From an uncultured Mucilaginibacter sp. (GTDB lineage Bacteria > Bacteroidota > Bacteroidia > Sphingobacteriales > Sphingobacteriaceae), in the NCBI RefSeq assembly GCF_903893715.1, contig NZ_CAITNG010000139.1:79985-143984 (forward strand): a DNA stretch of 64,000 nt, in the 5' to 3' direction. Below are positions 19,498 to 28,672 of the stretch, in pieces (within the stretch, counting starts at the first letter, position 1; each line of letters opens with the position of its first letter). The notes beneath the pieces are model-generated. The model saw nothing but the letters and a program-made list of their open reading frames with translations. It was not told the DNA's origin and made no database searches. A program made the translations under genes and the position numbers.

Positions 19498-20196
19498 ATG
19501 AAATGGCGCAATACTTATTTAAGCGATTTTATTGCTTTGATATTTCCGGAGCTTTGCCAGGCTTGCGGCAATAGCCTGTTGCGTAACGAGGAATTGATAT
19601 GTACCGCTTGTACTTACGACCTGCCTTTTACCAATTTTCATTTGCATACTGATAATGTAGTGGCCAAACAGCTTTGGGGTCGTGTTGATGTAGCGATGGT
19701 TTATGTATTGCTGTATTTTACCAAAGGCGGTAACGTGCAAAACATAATGCACAGCTTTAAGTACAAAAACATGCCGCGTATTGGCAATAAGTTGGGTAGC
19801 ATAGCCGGAACACAATTAATGCAAAGTGAACAAGCCGAAAACATCGATATCATCATACCGGTACCATTACATCCCGAAAAATTACGGTTGCGAGGTTATA
19901 ACCAAAGCGCCCAGTTTGCACAAGGCCTGTCAGACAGGCTGCTGAAACCTGTGGAGATTGATAACCTCATCAGGTTAAAGCACACCGATACACAAACCAA
20001 AAAATCGCGGTTTTCGAGGTACGAGAATATGAAAGATGTTTTTAAAGTGAACGCGCCTGAAAAGCTGGAGGGTAAACATGTTTTGCTCGTGGACGATATC
20101 ATCACAACAGGCTCAACCATTGAGGCTTGTGGAATTGAGTTATTAAAAGTGCCGGGGTTGAAGCTAAGCGTGGCGGCTATAGCTTATGCGGAGTAA
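19498..20196 (+). CDS. comF: ComF-family phosphoribosyltransferase-like protein
   Basis: About 232 residues from ATG 19498 (MKWRNTYLSDFIALIFPELC); the track's earlier ATG at 19480 is possible. The N-terminal zinc ribbon is CQACGNSLLRNEELICTAC. The C-terminal PRTase domain contains the PRPP loop HVLLVDDIITTGSTIEACG, plus the ComF-typical PVPLHPEKLRLRGYNQSAQFA and DTQTKKSRFSRYENM. In naturally competent bacteria ComF acts after DNA uptake, but the gene is widespread in non-competent ones. It is convergent with the histidine kinase gene, 19 bases away. Confidence 0.92.
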   Translation: MKWRNTYLSDFIALIFPELCQACGNSLLRNEELICTACTYDLPFTNFHLHTDNVVAKQLWGRVDVAMVYVLLYFTKGGNVQNIMHSFKYKNMPRIGNKLGSIAGTQLMQSEQAENIDIIIPVPLHPEKLRLRGYNQSAQFAQGLSDRLLKPVEIDNLIRLKHTDTQTKKSRFSRYENMKDVFKVNAPEKLEGKHVLLVDDIITTGSTIEACGIELLKVPGLKLSVAAIAYAE

Positions 20197-20215
20197 ATTG
20201 GTAAGAGCGCCAAAG

Positions 20216-22609
20216 TTATTCCTTTGAGTACTTGCTGATCTTATCGTACAAATTCCTGGGATCGAAAGGTTTCAGGATATAATCGTTCATCCCGGCATCT
20301 CCAATCATATCCATTTGGTTGTTCAACATCGACGCTGTAAGTGCGATAATTGGCAACTGCTGAAAAAAAGTTTCTGGATTTGCGCGGATATGCCTGGCTG
20401 CTTCGAGACCATCCATTTCGGGCATGTGGATATCCATCAGCACCACATCGTAATTCCTGTTCAGTTCGATTTTTTCGACAGCCTCCCTACCGTTTATGGC
20501 AAAATCGGCACTAACACCCCATTTCTTCAAAACTCTATCTATCAGCATCCGATTGATCTGGTTATCATCGGCAACCAATACATTTAATTTTAGGCCAATT
20601 TCCACTTTGTTGGTATTTATAGTAGTTGCAGCTGCGCTGCTTTTGTTAAAGGTTATGGTAAACCAAAATTTCGAGCCTTTTCCGTACACGCTTTCAACGT
20701 TAATGCGCGAATCGTGCAGTTCCACCAGGCGTTTGGTGATGGCTAATCCTAAGCCTGTGCCACCGTATAAACGTGTTATACTTTCGTCGGCCTGTTTAAA
20801 CGACTCAAAAATAGTGTTTATTTTGTCAGCTTTAATGCCTATCCCGGTATCGCTTACTTCAAAACGGATACGAACTTCGTTTTGGGTCTGCTCAATCACT
20901 TTTAAGTCGACCGTAATGCCGCCTTTTTCGGTAAACTTCACTGAGTTACCTATCAGGTTCAACAATATCTGGCATATCCGTGTTTTATCACCGATAATGA
21001 AATCGGGCAAACTATCGTCAAACTGTGCCTTGATATAAATATCTTTTCCTTGCGCTTTAAACTGCATGGAGCTGATGACGCTGTTTACCATATCGCGCAA
21101 GTCAACATTTATCTTTTCCAGCACAATGTTACCTGTTTCCACCTTTGTAAAATCAAGCACATCATTGATCAGCGTCATCAGGTTATCTGCCGAAAACTTC
21201 AGGATGTTCAGGTTCTCTTTTTGGGCTTCGTTGGTATTATCGTCCATCAACAAGTGCGATATACCAATTACGGCGTTGAGCGGTGTACGTATCTCGTGGC
21301 TCATTACCGAAATAAACATATCCTTGGCGCGGTTTAGCTGCAAGGCTTCTTCTTTTGCCGATACCAGTTCTATTTCGGTCTTCTTTTTTGCGGTTACGTC
21401 TATAACAACCTCCACGTATTTATCAACCTCGCCCTGCGCGTCCAAAATAATGGAGTTGATAACCGATATCCAAATGGGTTGTCTGTCTTTTCGGTAAATC
21501 AGCAAATCGACTTCAAAGGATTGTTTGTTTTTTGAAAGTTCGCGCGCTTTTTGGATGATGGAAACATCAGTCAGCTCCCCTTTCAATACATCGCCAAGTG
21601 GTTTATCCCGAACATCGTCGAGGTTATAACCGGTTATTTTTTCGAACGCATTGTTTGTCCACAATACATCGTTATTGGCATTGCTGATGACTACACCATT
21701 GCTCACCTTGCTTGCCACCAACGACAATAGCTCCAACTCATTGACTACCTTTTTCTGATAAGTGATATCGCGGCCACTGGCGTACCAGCTTTGGCCCTTT
21801 GCAATTACCGACCAGCTTAACCATTTTACTTCACCTGAGCGGTTAACTATACGTGTTTCAAGGTCGTAGGCTTTCTTTTTGTTCCGTAAACCATCTTCGA
21901 GTAATATGAAGGTTTTTTCCTGATCGGCTTTGGGAAAGAAATGCCAAATAGGTACTCCAATTGCCTCGGCTGGTGTATAGCCCAATACCCGTGTAACGGC
22001 CTGGTTAATCAGTTGTATCTTACCTTCCCTGTCGGTTACGCAATGTACCTCGGGCGAGTTGTTGAACAGGTTAAAAAACTCATTGTGTAATTTTGAGCTC
22101 TGCTCCAATTCATGGTATTGCCTGCGCAGGGTTACATGCGATACCACCTCGCGGGCCAACGTTTTTAAGGCGTCTTTTTGTTCGTCTGTCAGGTAATGTG
22201 GTACTGTATCGGCCACACACAGTGTACCTATGCGGTAACCATCATCGTCAATAATAGGCGCAACCGCGTAAAAACGGATACCGCCCTCTGTAACAGAAGG
22301 ATGATCGGCAAACAATTCGTTTTTGGTAGCATCAGGCACATCCAAAATCTCATCGCTCAAAATGGTGTAGCGGCAAAATGTTTCCGACCGCTTAATCTCG
22401 GTATTCTCAACCCCAATTTTTGATTTGTACCACTGCCTGTCAGCGTCGATAAAAGTAACCAGCGAAATGGGCGTTTGACAAATGTAAGAGGCCAGACGGT
22501 TAATGGCGTCGTAATCCTGCTCGAGCGCGGTATCCATAATACCGTAGGATAGGAGCGCTTTAAGGCGCTCATCCTCATTTACGGGAACGGGATTACGATC
22601 AATTGTCAT
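20216..22609 (-). CDS. Hybrid sensor histidine kinase, GAF-PAS-PAS-HisKA-HATPase-REC
   Basis: The 797-residue protein has no transmembrane segment or signal peptide, so it should be cytoplasmic. Order: N-terminal GAF domain (ASYICQTPISLVTFIDADR), two PAS domains with PAC-type ends (VLGYTPAEAIGVPIWHFFP; GYNLDDVRDKPLGDVLKG), the H-box SVMSHEIRTPLNAVIGISH, an HATPase with N and G boxes (NLIGNSVKFTEKG, GTGLGLAITKRLV), and a C-terminal receiver with the phospho-acceptor Asp in DVVLMDIHMPEMDGLEAARH. GAF plus PAS sensing suggests small-molecule or redox input. No separate response regulator is adjacent. It is 12 bases downstream of glyA. Confidence 0.93.
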   Translation of the reverse strand: MTIDRNPVPVNEDERLKALLSYGIMDTALEQDYDAINRLASYICQTPISLVTFIDADRQWYKSKIGVENTEIKRSETFCRYTILSDEILDVPDATKNELFADHPSVTEGGIRFYAVAPIIDDDGYRIGTLCVADTVPHYLTDEQKDALKTLAREVVSHVTLRRQYHELEQSSKLHNEFFNLFNNSPEVHCVTDREGKIQLINQAVTRVLGYTPAEAIGVPIWHFFPKADQEKTFILLEDGLRNKKKAYDLETRIVNRSGEVKWLSWSVIAKGQSWYASGRDITYQKKVVNELELLSLVASKVSNGVVISNANNDVLWTNNAFEKITGYNLDDVRDKPLGDVLKGELTDVSIIQKARELSKNKQSFEVDLLIYRKDRQPIWISVINSIILDAQGEVDKYVEVVIDVTAKKKTEIELVSAKEEALQLNRAKDMFISVMSHEIRTPLNAVIGISHLLMDDNTNEAQKENLNILKFSADNLMTLINDVLDFTKVETGNIVLEKINVDLRDMVNSVISSMQFKAQGKDIYIKAQFDDSLPDFIIGDKTRICQILLNLIGNSVKFTEKGGITVDLKVIEQTQNEVRIRFEVSDTGIGIKADKINTIFESFKQADESITRLYGGTGLGLAITKRLVELHDSRINVESVYGKGSKFWFTITFNKSSAAATTINTNKVEIGLKLNVLVADDNQINRMLIDRVLKKWGVSADFAINGREAVEKIELNRNYDVVLMDIHMPEMDGLEAARHIRANPETFFQQLPIIALTASMLNNQMDMIGDAGMNDYILKPFDPRNLYDKISKYSKE

Positions 22610-22621
22610 TATCGCAGCAAG

Positions 22622-23893
22622 TTACTTATATAGTGGAAACTTTTCCACTAATTCGTTTACCTTTTTACGAATTTTATTTAAGTTTTGTTCGCTTTCCGGG
22701 TTTTGTATTACAGCATCTATCAATTCAACAATCTTTTCCATTTGCTTTTCTTTCAGGCCGCGCGTGGTAACAGCTGCGGTGCCTACCCTGATGCCTGAAG
22801 TAACAAATGGCGATTTGTCATCATAGGGCACCATGTTTTTATTCACCGTAATGTCGGCTTTAACCAATGCATTCTCGGCATCTTTGCCTGTAATATTTTT
22901 ATTACGCAGGTCGAGCAGTATCAAATGATTATCAGTTCCGCCCGAAACTATTTCGTAACCAAGCTTAATAAATGCGTCGGCCATAGCTACGGCATTCTTT
23001 TTAACCTGCACAATGTACTTCATGTAATCGTCGCTCAAAGCTTCGCCAAAAGCCACCGCTTTGGCAGCGATGATATGCTCCAACGGGCCACCTTGCGTGC
23101 CCGGGAATACTGCAGAATCCAATAAGGCCGACATCATGCGTGGCTCGCCCTTAGGTGTTTTTAATCCCCATGGGTTTTCAAAATCTTTGCCCAACATAAT
23201 CATGCCGCCACGCGGGCCGCGCAGGGTTTTATGGGTGGTTGTAGTTACTATATGGCAATGCGGCAGCGGGTCGGTCAATAAACCGCGAGCAATTAAACCT
23301 GCAGGGTGCGATATATCGGCCAAAACCAAAGCGCCAACTTCGTCGGCCACTTGGCGGATAAAGGCATAGTCCCAATCGCGGGAATAGGCCGAGGCACCGC
23401 AAATGATCATTTTTGGTTTCTCTGCTAAAGCAACTTTTTTCAGTTGAGCATAATCAATTAAACCGGTGTCTTTTTTAACACCGTAGAAAAAAGGCTGATA
23501 TAATTTTCCTGAGAAATTAACAGGCGAACCATGCGTTAAATGCCCACCATGCGATAGGTCAAAACCTAAAATCTTATCGCCCGGCTGCAAACATGCCAGC
23601 ATAACGGCTGCATTGGCTTGCGCGCCCGAGTGCGGTTGCACGTTTACCCATTCGGCATTAAACAATTGTTTGGCACGCTCAATGGCAATGGTTTCAATTT
23701 CGTCAACAATTTGGCAACCGCCATAATAACGTTTGCCAGGTAGCCCTTCGGCATATTTGTTGGTGGCCACCGAACCGGCAGCTTCCATAACCTGCTTGCT
23801 TACAAAGTTTTCGGATGCGATAAGCTCCAGTCCTTCTTCCTGGCGCTCTTGTTCTTCTTCAAGTAAATTAAATATCAGTTTGTCTCTTTTCAT
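22622..23893 (-). CDS. glyA: Serine hydroxymethyltransferase
   Basis: PLP enzyme interconverting serine and glycine with tetrahydrofolate as one-carbon acceptor. It has 423 residues from ATG 23893 ([20 protein letters not shown]). The PLP lysine is in [46 protein letters not shown] and [16 protein letters not shown] are family motifs. The ORF-track start (TTG 23914) lies inside the -7 box TACCTTTG, so it is rejected. The gene is 47 bases from scpA, in the same direction. Confidence 0.97.
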   Translation of the reverse strand: MKRDKLIFNLLEEEQERQEEGLELIASENFVSKQVMEAAGSVATNKYAEGLPGKRYYGGCQIVDEIETIAIERAKQLFNAEWVNVQPHSGAQANAAVMLACLQPGDKILGFDLSHGGHLTHGSPVNFSGKLYQPFFYGVKKDTGLIDYAQLKKVALAEKPKMIICGASAYSRDWDYAFIRQVADEVGALVLADISHPAGLIARGLLTDPLPHCHIVTTTTHKTLRGPRGGMIMLGKDFENPWGLKTPKGEPRMMSALLDSAVFPGTQGGPLEHIIAAKAVAFGEALSDDYMKYIVQVKKNAVAMADAFIKLGYEIVSGGTDNHLILLDLRNKNITGKDAENALVKADITVNKNMVPYDDKSPFVTSGIRVGTAAVTTRGLKEKQMEKIVELIDAVIQNPESEQNLNKIRKKVNELVEKFPLYK

Positions 23894-23911
23894 TGTATTG
23901 ATTAAAGGCTG

Positions 23912-23919
23912 CAAAGGTA
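23912..23919 (-). promoter_or_regulatory. -7 box of glyA
   Basis: Minus-strand TACCTTTG matches TAnnTTTG, 18 bases before ATG 23893. Its terminal TTG was taken as a start codon in the ORF track. Confidence 0.65.
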
Positions 23920-23940
23920 ACCAAATTTTATTTGGCTGTT

Positions 23941-24684
23941 TTAATTTTTAGCGCTTATCCAAAAATTGTTGTAGCCCATACCTATCTGTATATCTATCAG
24001 TTCCTGTTGCAGCATTTCGAGCAGGGCCAAAAAATTGTATACAAAATGCACTTTATTGTCCGAGTTTCTTAAAAGTCCTTTAAAATCGAGTTTTGAGTTA
24101 ATGGCCAGCAGCTTGCCGATGGCTTCCTTTTGTTTCTCGATGGTATAAGGGTATTGTACCACTGTATGTGTAACCACCTGACTGCGATTTTGATATTTAG
24201 CCATTACCCGGTGGTAAACCATCATCAACTTATAAAGGTCAAAACTTTCCAGTTCTTCGCCGGGGGTCGCTATTTCGGCAACGGTTTCCATATCCACATG
24301 GATATTGCCGCGCCGTTCCATCACAAAGCGTGCTTCTTCCAGTGGTTTTAGTTCTTCGCAAATGTCTTTATAGCGCTTGTAGGCGATGAGTTTTTGTACC
24401 AGGTCTTGTTTGGGGTCAAGCTCGTTACCGTCTTCATCCACGCTATACCTTGGCAGCAATAGTTTGGCTTTTATGCGCATCAAGGTTGCGGCCACATAGA
24501 TAAATTCGCTGGCCAGCTCCATATTGAGGTTGTTCATGTGGTGGATATAATCCAAAAAGTCGTCGGTAATGCGTGCGATGGAAATTTCGTGGATATCCAG
24601 TTCGTCCCGCTCTATAAAAAAAAGCAGCAAGTCAAAGGGACCTTCAAACTGTGGGAGTTTGATTTCGAAATTTTCTTCCATCAT
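23941..24684 (-). CDS. scpA: Segregation and condensation protein A
   Basis: ScpA is the kleisin of the SMC-ScpAB condensin that organises and segregates the chromosome. The 247-residue protein starts [20 protein letters not shown] and continues with [21 protein letters not shown] and [19 protein letters not shown], the conserved N-terminal SMC-neck-binding region. The C-terminal winged helix is around [29 protein letters not shown] box ends seven bases before the ATG. scpB is not adjacent. Confidence 0.95.
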   Translation of the reverse strand: MMEENFEIKLPQFEGPFDLLLFFIERDELDIHEISIARITDDFLDYIHHMNNLNMELASEFIYVAATLMRIKAKLLLPRYSVDEDGNELDPKQDLVQKLIAYKRYKDICEELKPLEEARFVMERRGNIHVDMETVAEIATPGEELESFDLYKLMMVYHRVMAKYQNRSQVVTHTVVQYPYTIEKQKEAIGKLLAINSKLDFKGLLRNSDNKVHFVYNFLALLEMLQQELIDIQIGMGYNNFWISAKN

Positions 24685-24691
24685 CAGTAGT

Positions 24692-24699
24692 CAAAATTA
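24692..24699 (-). promoter_or_regulatory. -7 box of scpA
   Basis: Minus-strand TAATTTTG, seven bases before ATG 24684, fits TAnnTTTG and again implies a very short leader. It lies in the 130-base divergent spacer shared with dxs. Confidence 0.55.
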
Positions 24700-24814
24700 A
24701 TGATTTGCAAGCTTTTATGACATAGTAGTAAACAGAATAAATTGACACTTATTTGTATCGGTTTTTTCGAAGTAATTGGTTTAATTTGTATCTTTATTTC
24801 TACGGCTATATTAA

Positions 24815-26743
24815 ATGAAGGTACCTGCGGGGCAATTACTGCAAAAAATAGAATACCCATCTGACTTAAAGCTACTTAAAGAAGATGAGCTTAAACAGCT
24901 AAGCGATGAGCTTCGTCAATATATTATTGATGTGGTATCGGTTAATGGCGGGCATTTTGGAGCCAGCCTTGGCGTTGTTGAGTTGACCGTTGCCCTGCAC
25001 TATGTTTTAAACACCCCGTACGACCAGTTGGTTTGGGACGTAGGCCATCAGGCTTACGGACATAAAATATTAACCGGCCGCCGCGATGAGTTTCATACCA
25101 ACCGGATTTTAGGTGGCATCAGTGGCTTTCCTAAGCGTTCGGAAAGCATTTACGATACCTTTGGCGTGGGCCACTCTTCTACTTCCATATCGGCAGCTTT
25201 GGGTATGGCCGTTGCATCGCAACACAAAGGCGAAACCGACCGCCAACATGTGGCCGTAATTGGCGATGGTGCGATGACAGCAGGTATGGCTTTTGAAGCG
25301 TTGAACCATGCGGGTATCGAAAAATCGAACCTGCTGGTGATTTTGAACGACAATTGTATGTCGATAGACCCCAATGTGGGCGCATTGAAAGAATACCTGA
25401 CTGATATATCCACATCAAAACACTATAACCGTTTTAGGGACGATATCGCCAAAGTATTGGCAAAAATATCATCAATAGGGCCGGATGCTTATAAGATTGC
25501 CCAGAAAATTGAGAAAAGCATCAAGGGTACATTGTTAAAAAACAGTAACCTTTTCGAGGCCTTAAACTTCAGGTATTTCGGTCCGATTGACGGGCACGAT
25601 GTAGAACACCTGGTAAAGGTGCTTAAAGACCTGCGCGATATTCCCGGCCCCAAACTATTACATTGCATCACTGTAAAGGGCAAAGGTTATTCGTTAGCCG
25701 AAAAAGACCAAACCAAATGGCACGCGCCAGGCCTTTTCGACAAAATTACCGGCGAAATAAAAAAGACCGTTTACGAAAAACCACAACCACCCAAATACCA
25801 GGATGTATTTGGGCATACATTGATTGAACTGGCAGAGCAAAACCCAAAGATAATGGGCATAACCCCGGCCATGCCAAGCGGGAGCTCTCTTAACCTGATG
25901 ATGAAAGCCATGCCAGACCGCGCTTTTGACGTGGGCATTGCCGAACAACATGCCGTTACCTTTTCGGCTGGCCTGGCTACACAGGGTATGGTGCCGTTTT
26001 GCAATATCTACTCCAGCTTTATGCAGCGGGCTTACGACCAGGTGATACACGACGTGGCCATACAAAACCTGAACGTTGTATTTTGTTTGGACCGTGCCGG
26101 TATTGCCGGAGCCGATGGGCCAACGCACCACGGCGCTTACGATTTGGCTTATATGCGTTGCATACCCAACATGACGGTATCGGCACCCATGAACGAAGAA
26201 GAACTGCGCAACCTGATGTTTACTGCACAACAGGAAAACATGGGGCCATTTAGCATACGCTACCCTCGCGGTAACGGGGTCATGGTTGACTGGCAACGCC
26301 CAATGAAAGCCATCCCGGTTGGCAAGGGCCGTAAGGTTTGCGATGGCGAAGATGTGGCCGTGCTATCCATAGGCACCATAGGCAACGAAGTGGTAAAGGC
26401 ATTTGCGCAACTGATACCCGAAGGGTACCACCCGGCCCATTACGACCTGCGTTTTGTAAAACCATTGGACGAAGATTTATTGCACGAAGTATTCTCCAAC
26501 TTCGATAAGATAATTACCGTTGAAGACGGTTGCCTGCAAGGAGGTATGGGCAGCGCGGTGATAGAATTTATGGCCGATAATGGCTATACTGCCCAGGTAA
26601 TACGCCGCGGCATCCCCGACAAAATAATAGAGCATGGCGAGCAGCCGGAACTTTGGGCCGAATGTGGTTACAACGCGGCCGCCATAGTGAGCCTCGTAAA
26701 AGACATTGCCGTAAAACGCACCACCCGCACAATCGCATCCTGA
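24815..26743 (+). CDS. dxs: 1-deoxy-D-xylulose-5-phosphate synthase
   Basis: DXS is the first enzyme of the MEP isoprenoid pathway. It uses thiamine diphosphate to condense pyruvate and glyceraldehyde-3-phosphate. The 642-residue length is normal. Seen are GHFGASLGVVELTVALHYV, WDVGHQAYGHKILTGRRDEF, the ThDP motif GDGAMTAGMAFEALNHAG through LNDNCMSIDPN, and the transketolase-like central domain DVGIAEQHAVTFSAGLATQG with the catalytic Glu. It is divergent from scpA and followed by a 373-base non-coding stretch. Confidence 0.98.
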   Translation: MKVPAGQLLQKIEYPSDLKLLKEDELKQLSDELRQYIIDVVSVNGGHFGASLGVVELTVALHYVLNTPYDQLVWDVGHQAYGHKILTGRRDEFHTNRILGGISGFPKRSESIYDTFGVGHSSTSISAALGMAVASQHKGETDRQHVAVIGDGAMTAGMAFEALNHAGIEKSNLLVILNDNCMSIDPNVGALKEYLTDISTSKHYNRFRDDIAKVLAKISSIGPDAYKIAQKIEKSIKGTLLKNSNLFEALNFRYFGPIDGHDVEHLVKVLKDLRDIPGPKLLHCITVKGKGYSLAEKDQTKWHAPGLFDKITGEIKKTVYEKPQPPKYQDVFGHTLIELAEQNPKIMGITPAMPSGSSLNLMMKAMPDRAFDVGIAEQHAVTFSAGLATQGMVPFCNIYSSFMQRAYDQVIHDVAIQNLNVVFCLDRAGIAGADGPTHHGAYDLAYMRCIPNMTVSAPMNEEELRNLMFTAQQENMGPFSIRYPRGNGVMVDWQRPMKAIPVGKGRKVCDGEDVAVLSIGTIGNEVVKAFAQLIPEGYHPAHYDLRFVKPLDEDLLHEVFSNFDKIITVEDGCLQGGMGSAVIEFMADNGYTAQVIRRGIPDKIIEHGEQPELWAECGYNAAAIVSLVKDIAVKRTTRTIAS

Positions 26744-27116
26744 GATTGTTAACACCCGGCGCTATTTGTTAATATTTAATATCTAAATTGTTGTGCTGTT
26801 ATATTGTTGTTAAACAATAAATCATAAACACCCTCCGTTAATGTTTTTTTAACGTTGTACCCCTAAAAAATTTAATTGTTAAAAAATGTTAAATACTGTA
26901 ACTATTACGGTAGGTAGTCCGTCTTATAAGTGCAAATCAGCTCAATTAAGTTATTATTAATTGCCTGATGGCATCTGTTAATGATTTGTTAACAGCTTTT
27001 TTATACCGGGTGACGTAGCTTCGCAGAAAGTTAATCCCCACATTAAGTAGTAAGTATTTCGTTCTTTATAAGGTCAGTTAATAGTAGAAACGGTTGATGA
27101 TACTTCAACCGTTTTT
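26744..27116. other. Gene-free, AT-rich, TGTTAA-dense intergenic island
   Basis: The gap lies between dxs and the convergent nnrD/E gene and has no credible ORF. It contains seven copies of TGTTAA in about 250 bases. Two of these are the perfect palindrome TGTTAACA (26747-26754 and 26987-26994), and a related inverted repeat is TTGTTAAACAA. It also holds two hairpin/T-tract terminators in series, and a small ACGG-TAGGTAGT-CCGT hairpin. It could be a long dxs 3' UTR, a small RNA gene or a regulator-binding region; no family was recognised. Confidence 0.5.
26975..27002 (+). terminator. Hairpin terminator within the dxs-nnrD gap
   Basis: Stem CTGTTAA / TTAACAG with a seven-base loop, followed by CTTTTTT, on the plus strand. 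It lies about 230 bases beyond the dxs stop, so it would end dxs readthrough or an independent small transcript. Confidence 0.55.
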
Positions 27117-27118
27117 TT
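27088..27118 (+). terminator. Strong rho-independent terminator before nnrD/E
   Basis: Perfect ten-base stem AAACGGTTGA / TCAACCGTTT with a seven-base loop and a T-tract. The hairpin reaches to within two bases of the convergent nnrD/E stop codon. It protects that gene from plus-strand readthrough. Confidence 0.8.
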
Positions 27119-28622
27119 ATGCCTTATATTTTGCCATAACAACGGGTATATGTTTTGCCACTTGGCCTGCCAATACCACCGCAAGTTTATCCGGCAATGC
27201 CATATCGTCGCCGCTTTTTCCATGTAAGTATGTCCCTAATATGCAAGCATTTTCGGGTGAGTATTTTTGGGCAAGCAGCGCGGTTATTACGCCGGTCAGC
27301 ACATCGCCCATACCACCGCTGGCCATGGCAGGGTTGCCGGTGGGGTTAAAATACAGTTTACCATCGGGGGTGCCGGTTACGGTATATTGGTTTTTGAGTA
27401 CAATATTAAGTTGGTATTCCTTTGCTTTCAGCCTCATGGTTTCGAGCCGAGCCCACCAGGTTTTGTGTTCGCCAAACAAACGGTCGAACTCTTTCATGTG
27501 CGGGGTGAGGATGCTGCCTTTGGGTATCTTCTTTAATAGTTCCGGGTTTTCGGCCAATAAGTTGAGCGCGTCCGCATCAATTACCATTGGTGCATTGAAT
27601 TTATCAAATGTTTCTTTTAACAAAGTCAGGGCTTCACGTTTCATCCCAAGTCCGGGGCCGATGGCTATCGCGCTAAAAGTATCCCATTCAATATCCATCA
27701 TTTTAATACCAAGACGTACAATAGCCATCACTTCGGGCATCAAACTGTTTAAGGCCGTTAAACCACTTTCGGGAATACAGGCTGTAGTTAAACCAGCCCC
27801 GGTATGTACACAGGCCGATGAACATAGCAAAGCCGCACCCATGGTTTCGGGCTGGCCGGCAATAATCAAAGCGTGGCCATAGGTGCCTTTATGGCTAAAC
27901 GCTGCGCGCGGTTTTAGCATTTTCCCAATATCGGCCTCCTCTGTAAATTGAAAAGCACTGTTGAGCCTTCGGATAAACCCCCTATCCAAACCAATATCAA
28001 CTACGGCAAAGCGCTCGATATAGGGTGCGGATTCGGGCAATAAAAAATTGACTTTCGGCTGCTGAAAGGTAATGGTGAGGTTTGATTGGATGGCCGTAAT
28101 TCCTGTCGGGATATCCCCATCGCAATAAAAACCGGTTGGCACATCAACCGCCACAATGGTTTTGCTCAAGTCATTCAGGTGTTTAACCAATCTTTCAAAG
28201 TCGCCATGCAATGGCTTGTTTAACCCCGTGCCTAACAACGCATCGATAATAATGTCGGCGTTTTCAGCAGGGAGGGCCTCACCGGTTTTTATTTCCAGCA
28301 ATTCGATGCCTTTATGCCTGATGCGTTTAAAGTTCTCTATAAAATCATCCGTCGACCTGTCGGAAAACCGGGCAATCTTTACTGAAATATTTTGATAGCT
28401 GAACCTGTACAACATCCGGGCGATGGCCAAACCGTCGCCGCCGTTATTACCTGTGCCGCAGTAAACAGCAATGCTTTTTGCCTTATCGGGATATTGGTCG
28501 ATAAAACAACTCACAAATGCCGCGGCAGCGCGCTCCATTAAATAAACAGAGGCTATTGGCTCGTGCGTTATGGTATAAGCGTCGGCTTCACGGATTTGGG
28601 ATGAGGTAAGGATAGGTAGCAT
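27117..28622 (-). CDS. nnrD: Bifunctional NAD(P)H-hydrate epimerase/dehydratase
   Basis: The 501-residue protein repairs damaged NADHX/NADPHX. The N-terminal YjeF/NnrE epimerase domain (about 1-215) contains SIAVYCGTGNNGGDGLAIAR. The C-terminal NnrD dehydratase, a ribokinase-like fold from about 230, contains GTYGHALIIAGQPETMGAAL, ALNLLAENPE, LTPHMKEFDRL and GNPAMASGGMGDVLTGVI. The fused arrangement is usual in bacteria. It is transcribed away from uvrA's 3' end, 50 bases downstream of that gene. The 262-residue plus-strand ORF over it is a shadow. Confidence 0.95.
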   Translation of the reverse strand: MLPILTSSQIREADAYTITHEPIASVYLMERAAAAFVSCFIDQYPDKAKSIAVYCGTGNNGGDGLAIARMLYRFSYQNISVKIARFSDRSTDDFIENFKRIRHKGIELLEIKTGEALPAENADIIIDALLGTGLNKPLHGDFERLVKHLNDLSKTIVAVDVPTGFYCDGDIPTGITAIQSNLTITFQQPKVNFLLPESAPYIERFAVVDIGLDRGFIRRLNSAFQFTEEADIGKMLKPRAAFSHKGTYGHALIIAGQPETMGAALLCSSACVHTGAGLTTACIPESGLTALNSLMPEVMAIVRLGIKMMDIEWDTFSAIAIGPGLGMKREALTLLKETFDKFNAPMVIDADALNLLAENPELLKKIPKGSILTPHMKEFDRLFGEHKTWWARLETMRLKAKEYQLNIVLKNQYTVTGTPDGKLYFNPTGNPAMASGGMGDVLTGVITALLAQKYSPENACILGTYLHGKSGDDMALPDKLAVVLAGQVAKHIPVVMAKYKA

Positions 28623-28672
28623 GACTTTATAAAGTTACGCAATAGAAGATTTGTTTTAGATGATTTGTATCA

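Noticed and set aside
20216-22609. Hybrid histidine kinase considered as a phage-defence or orphan signalling system
   Set aside because: The domain order is ordinary for hybrid kinases and there is no associated effector gene.
25694-26296. 200-residue minus-strand ORF
   Set aside because: Antisense to dxs, which is intact with all motifs.
27094-27882. 262-residue plus-strand ORF
   Set aside because: Antisense to nnrD/E with no recognisable domain; a shadow of the real frame.
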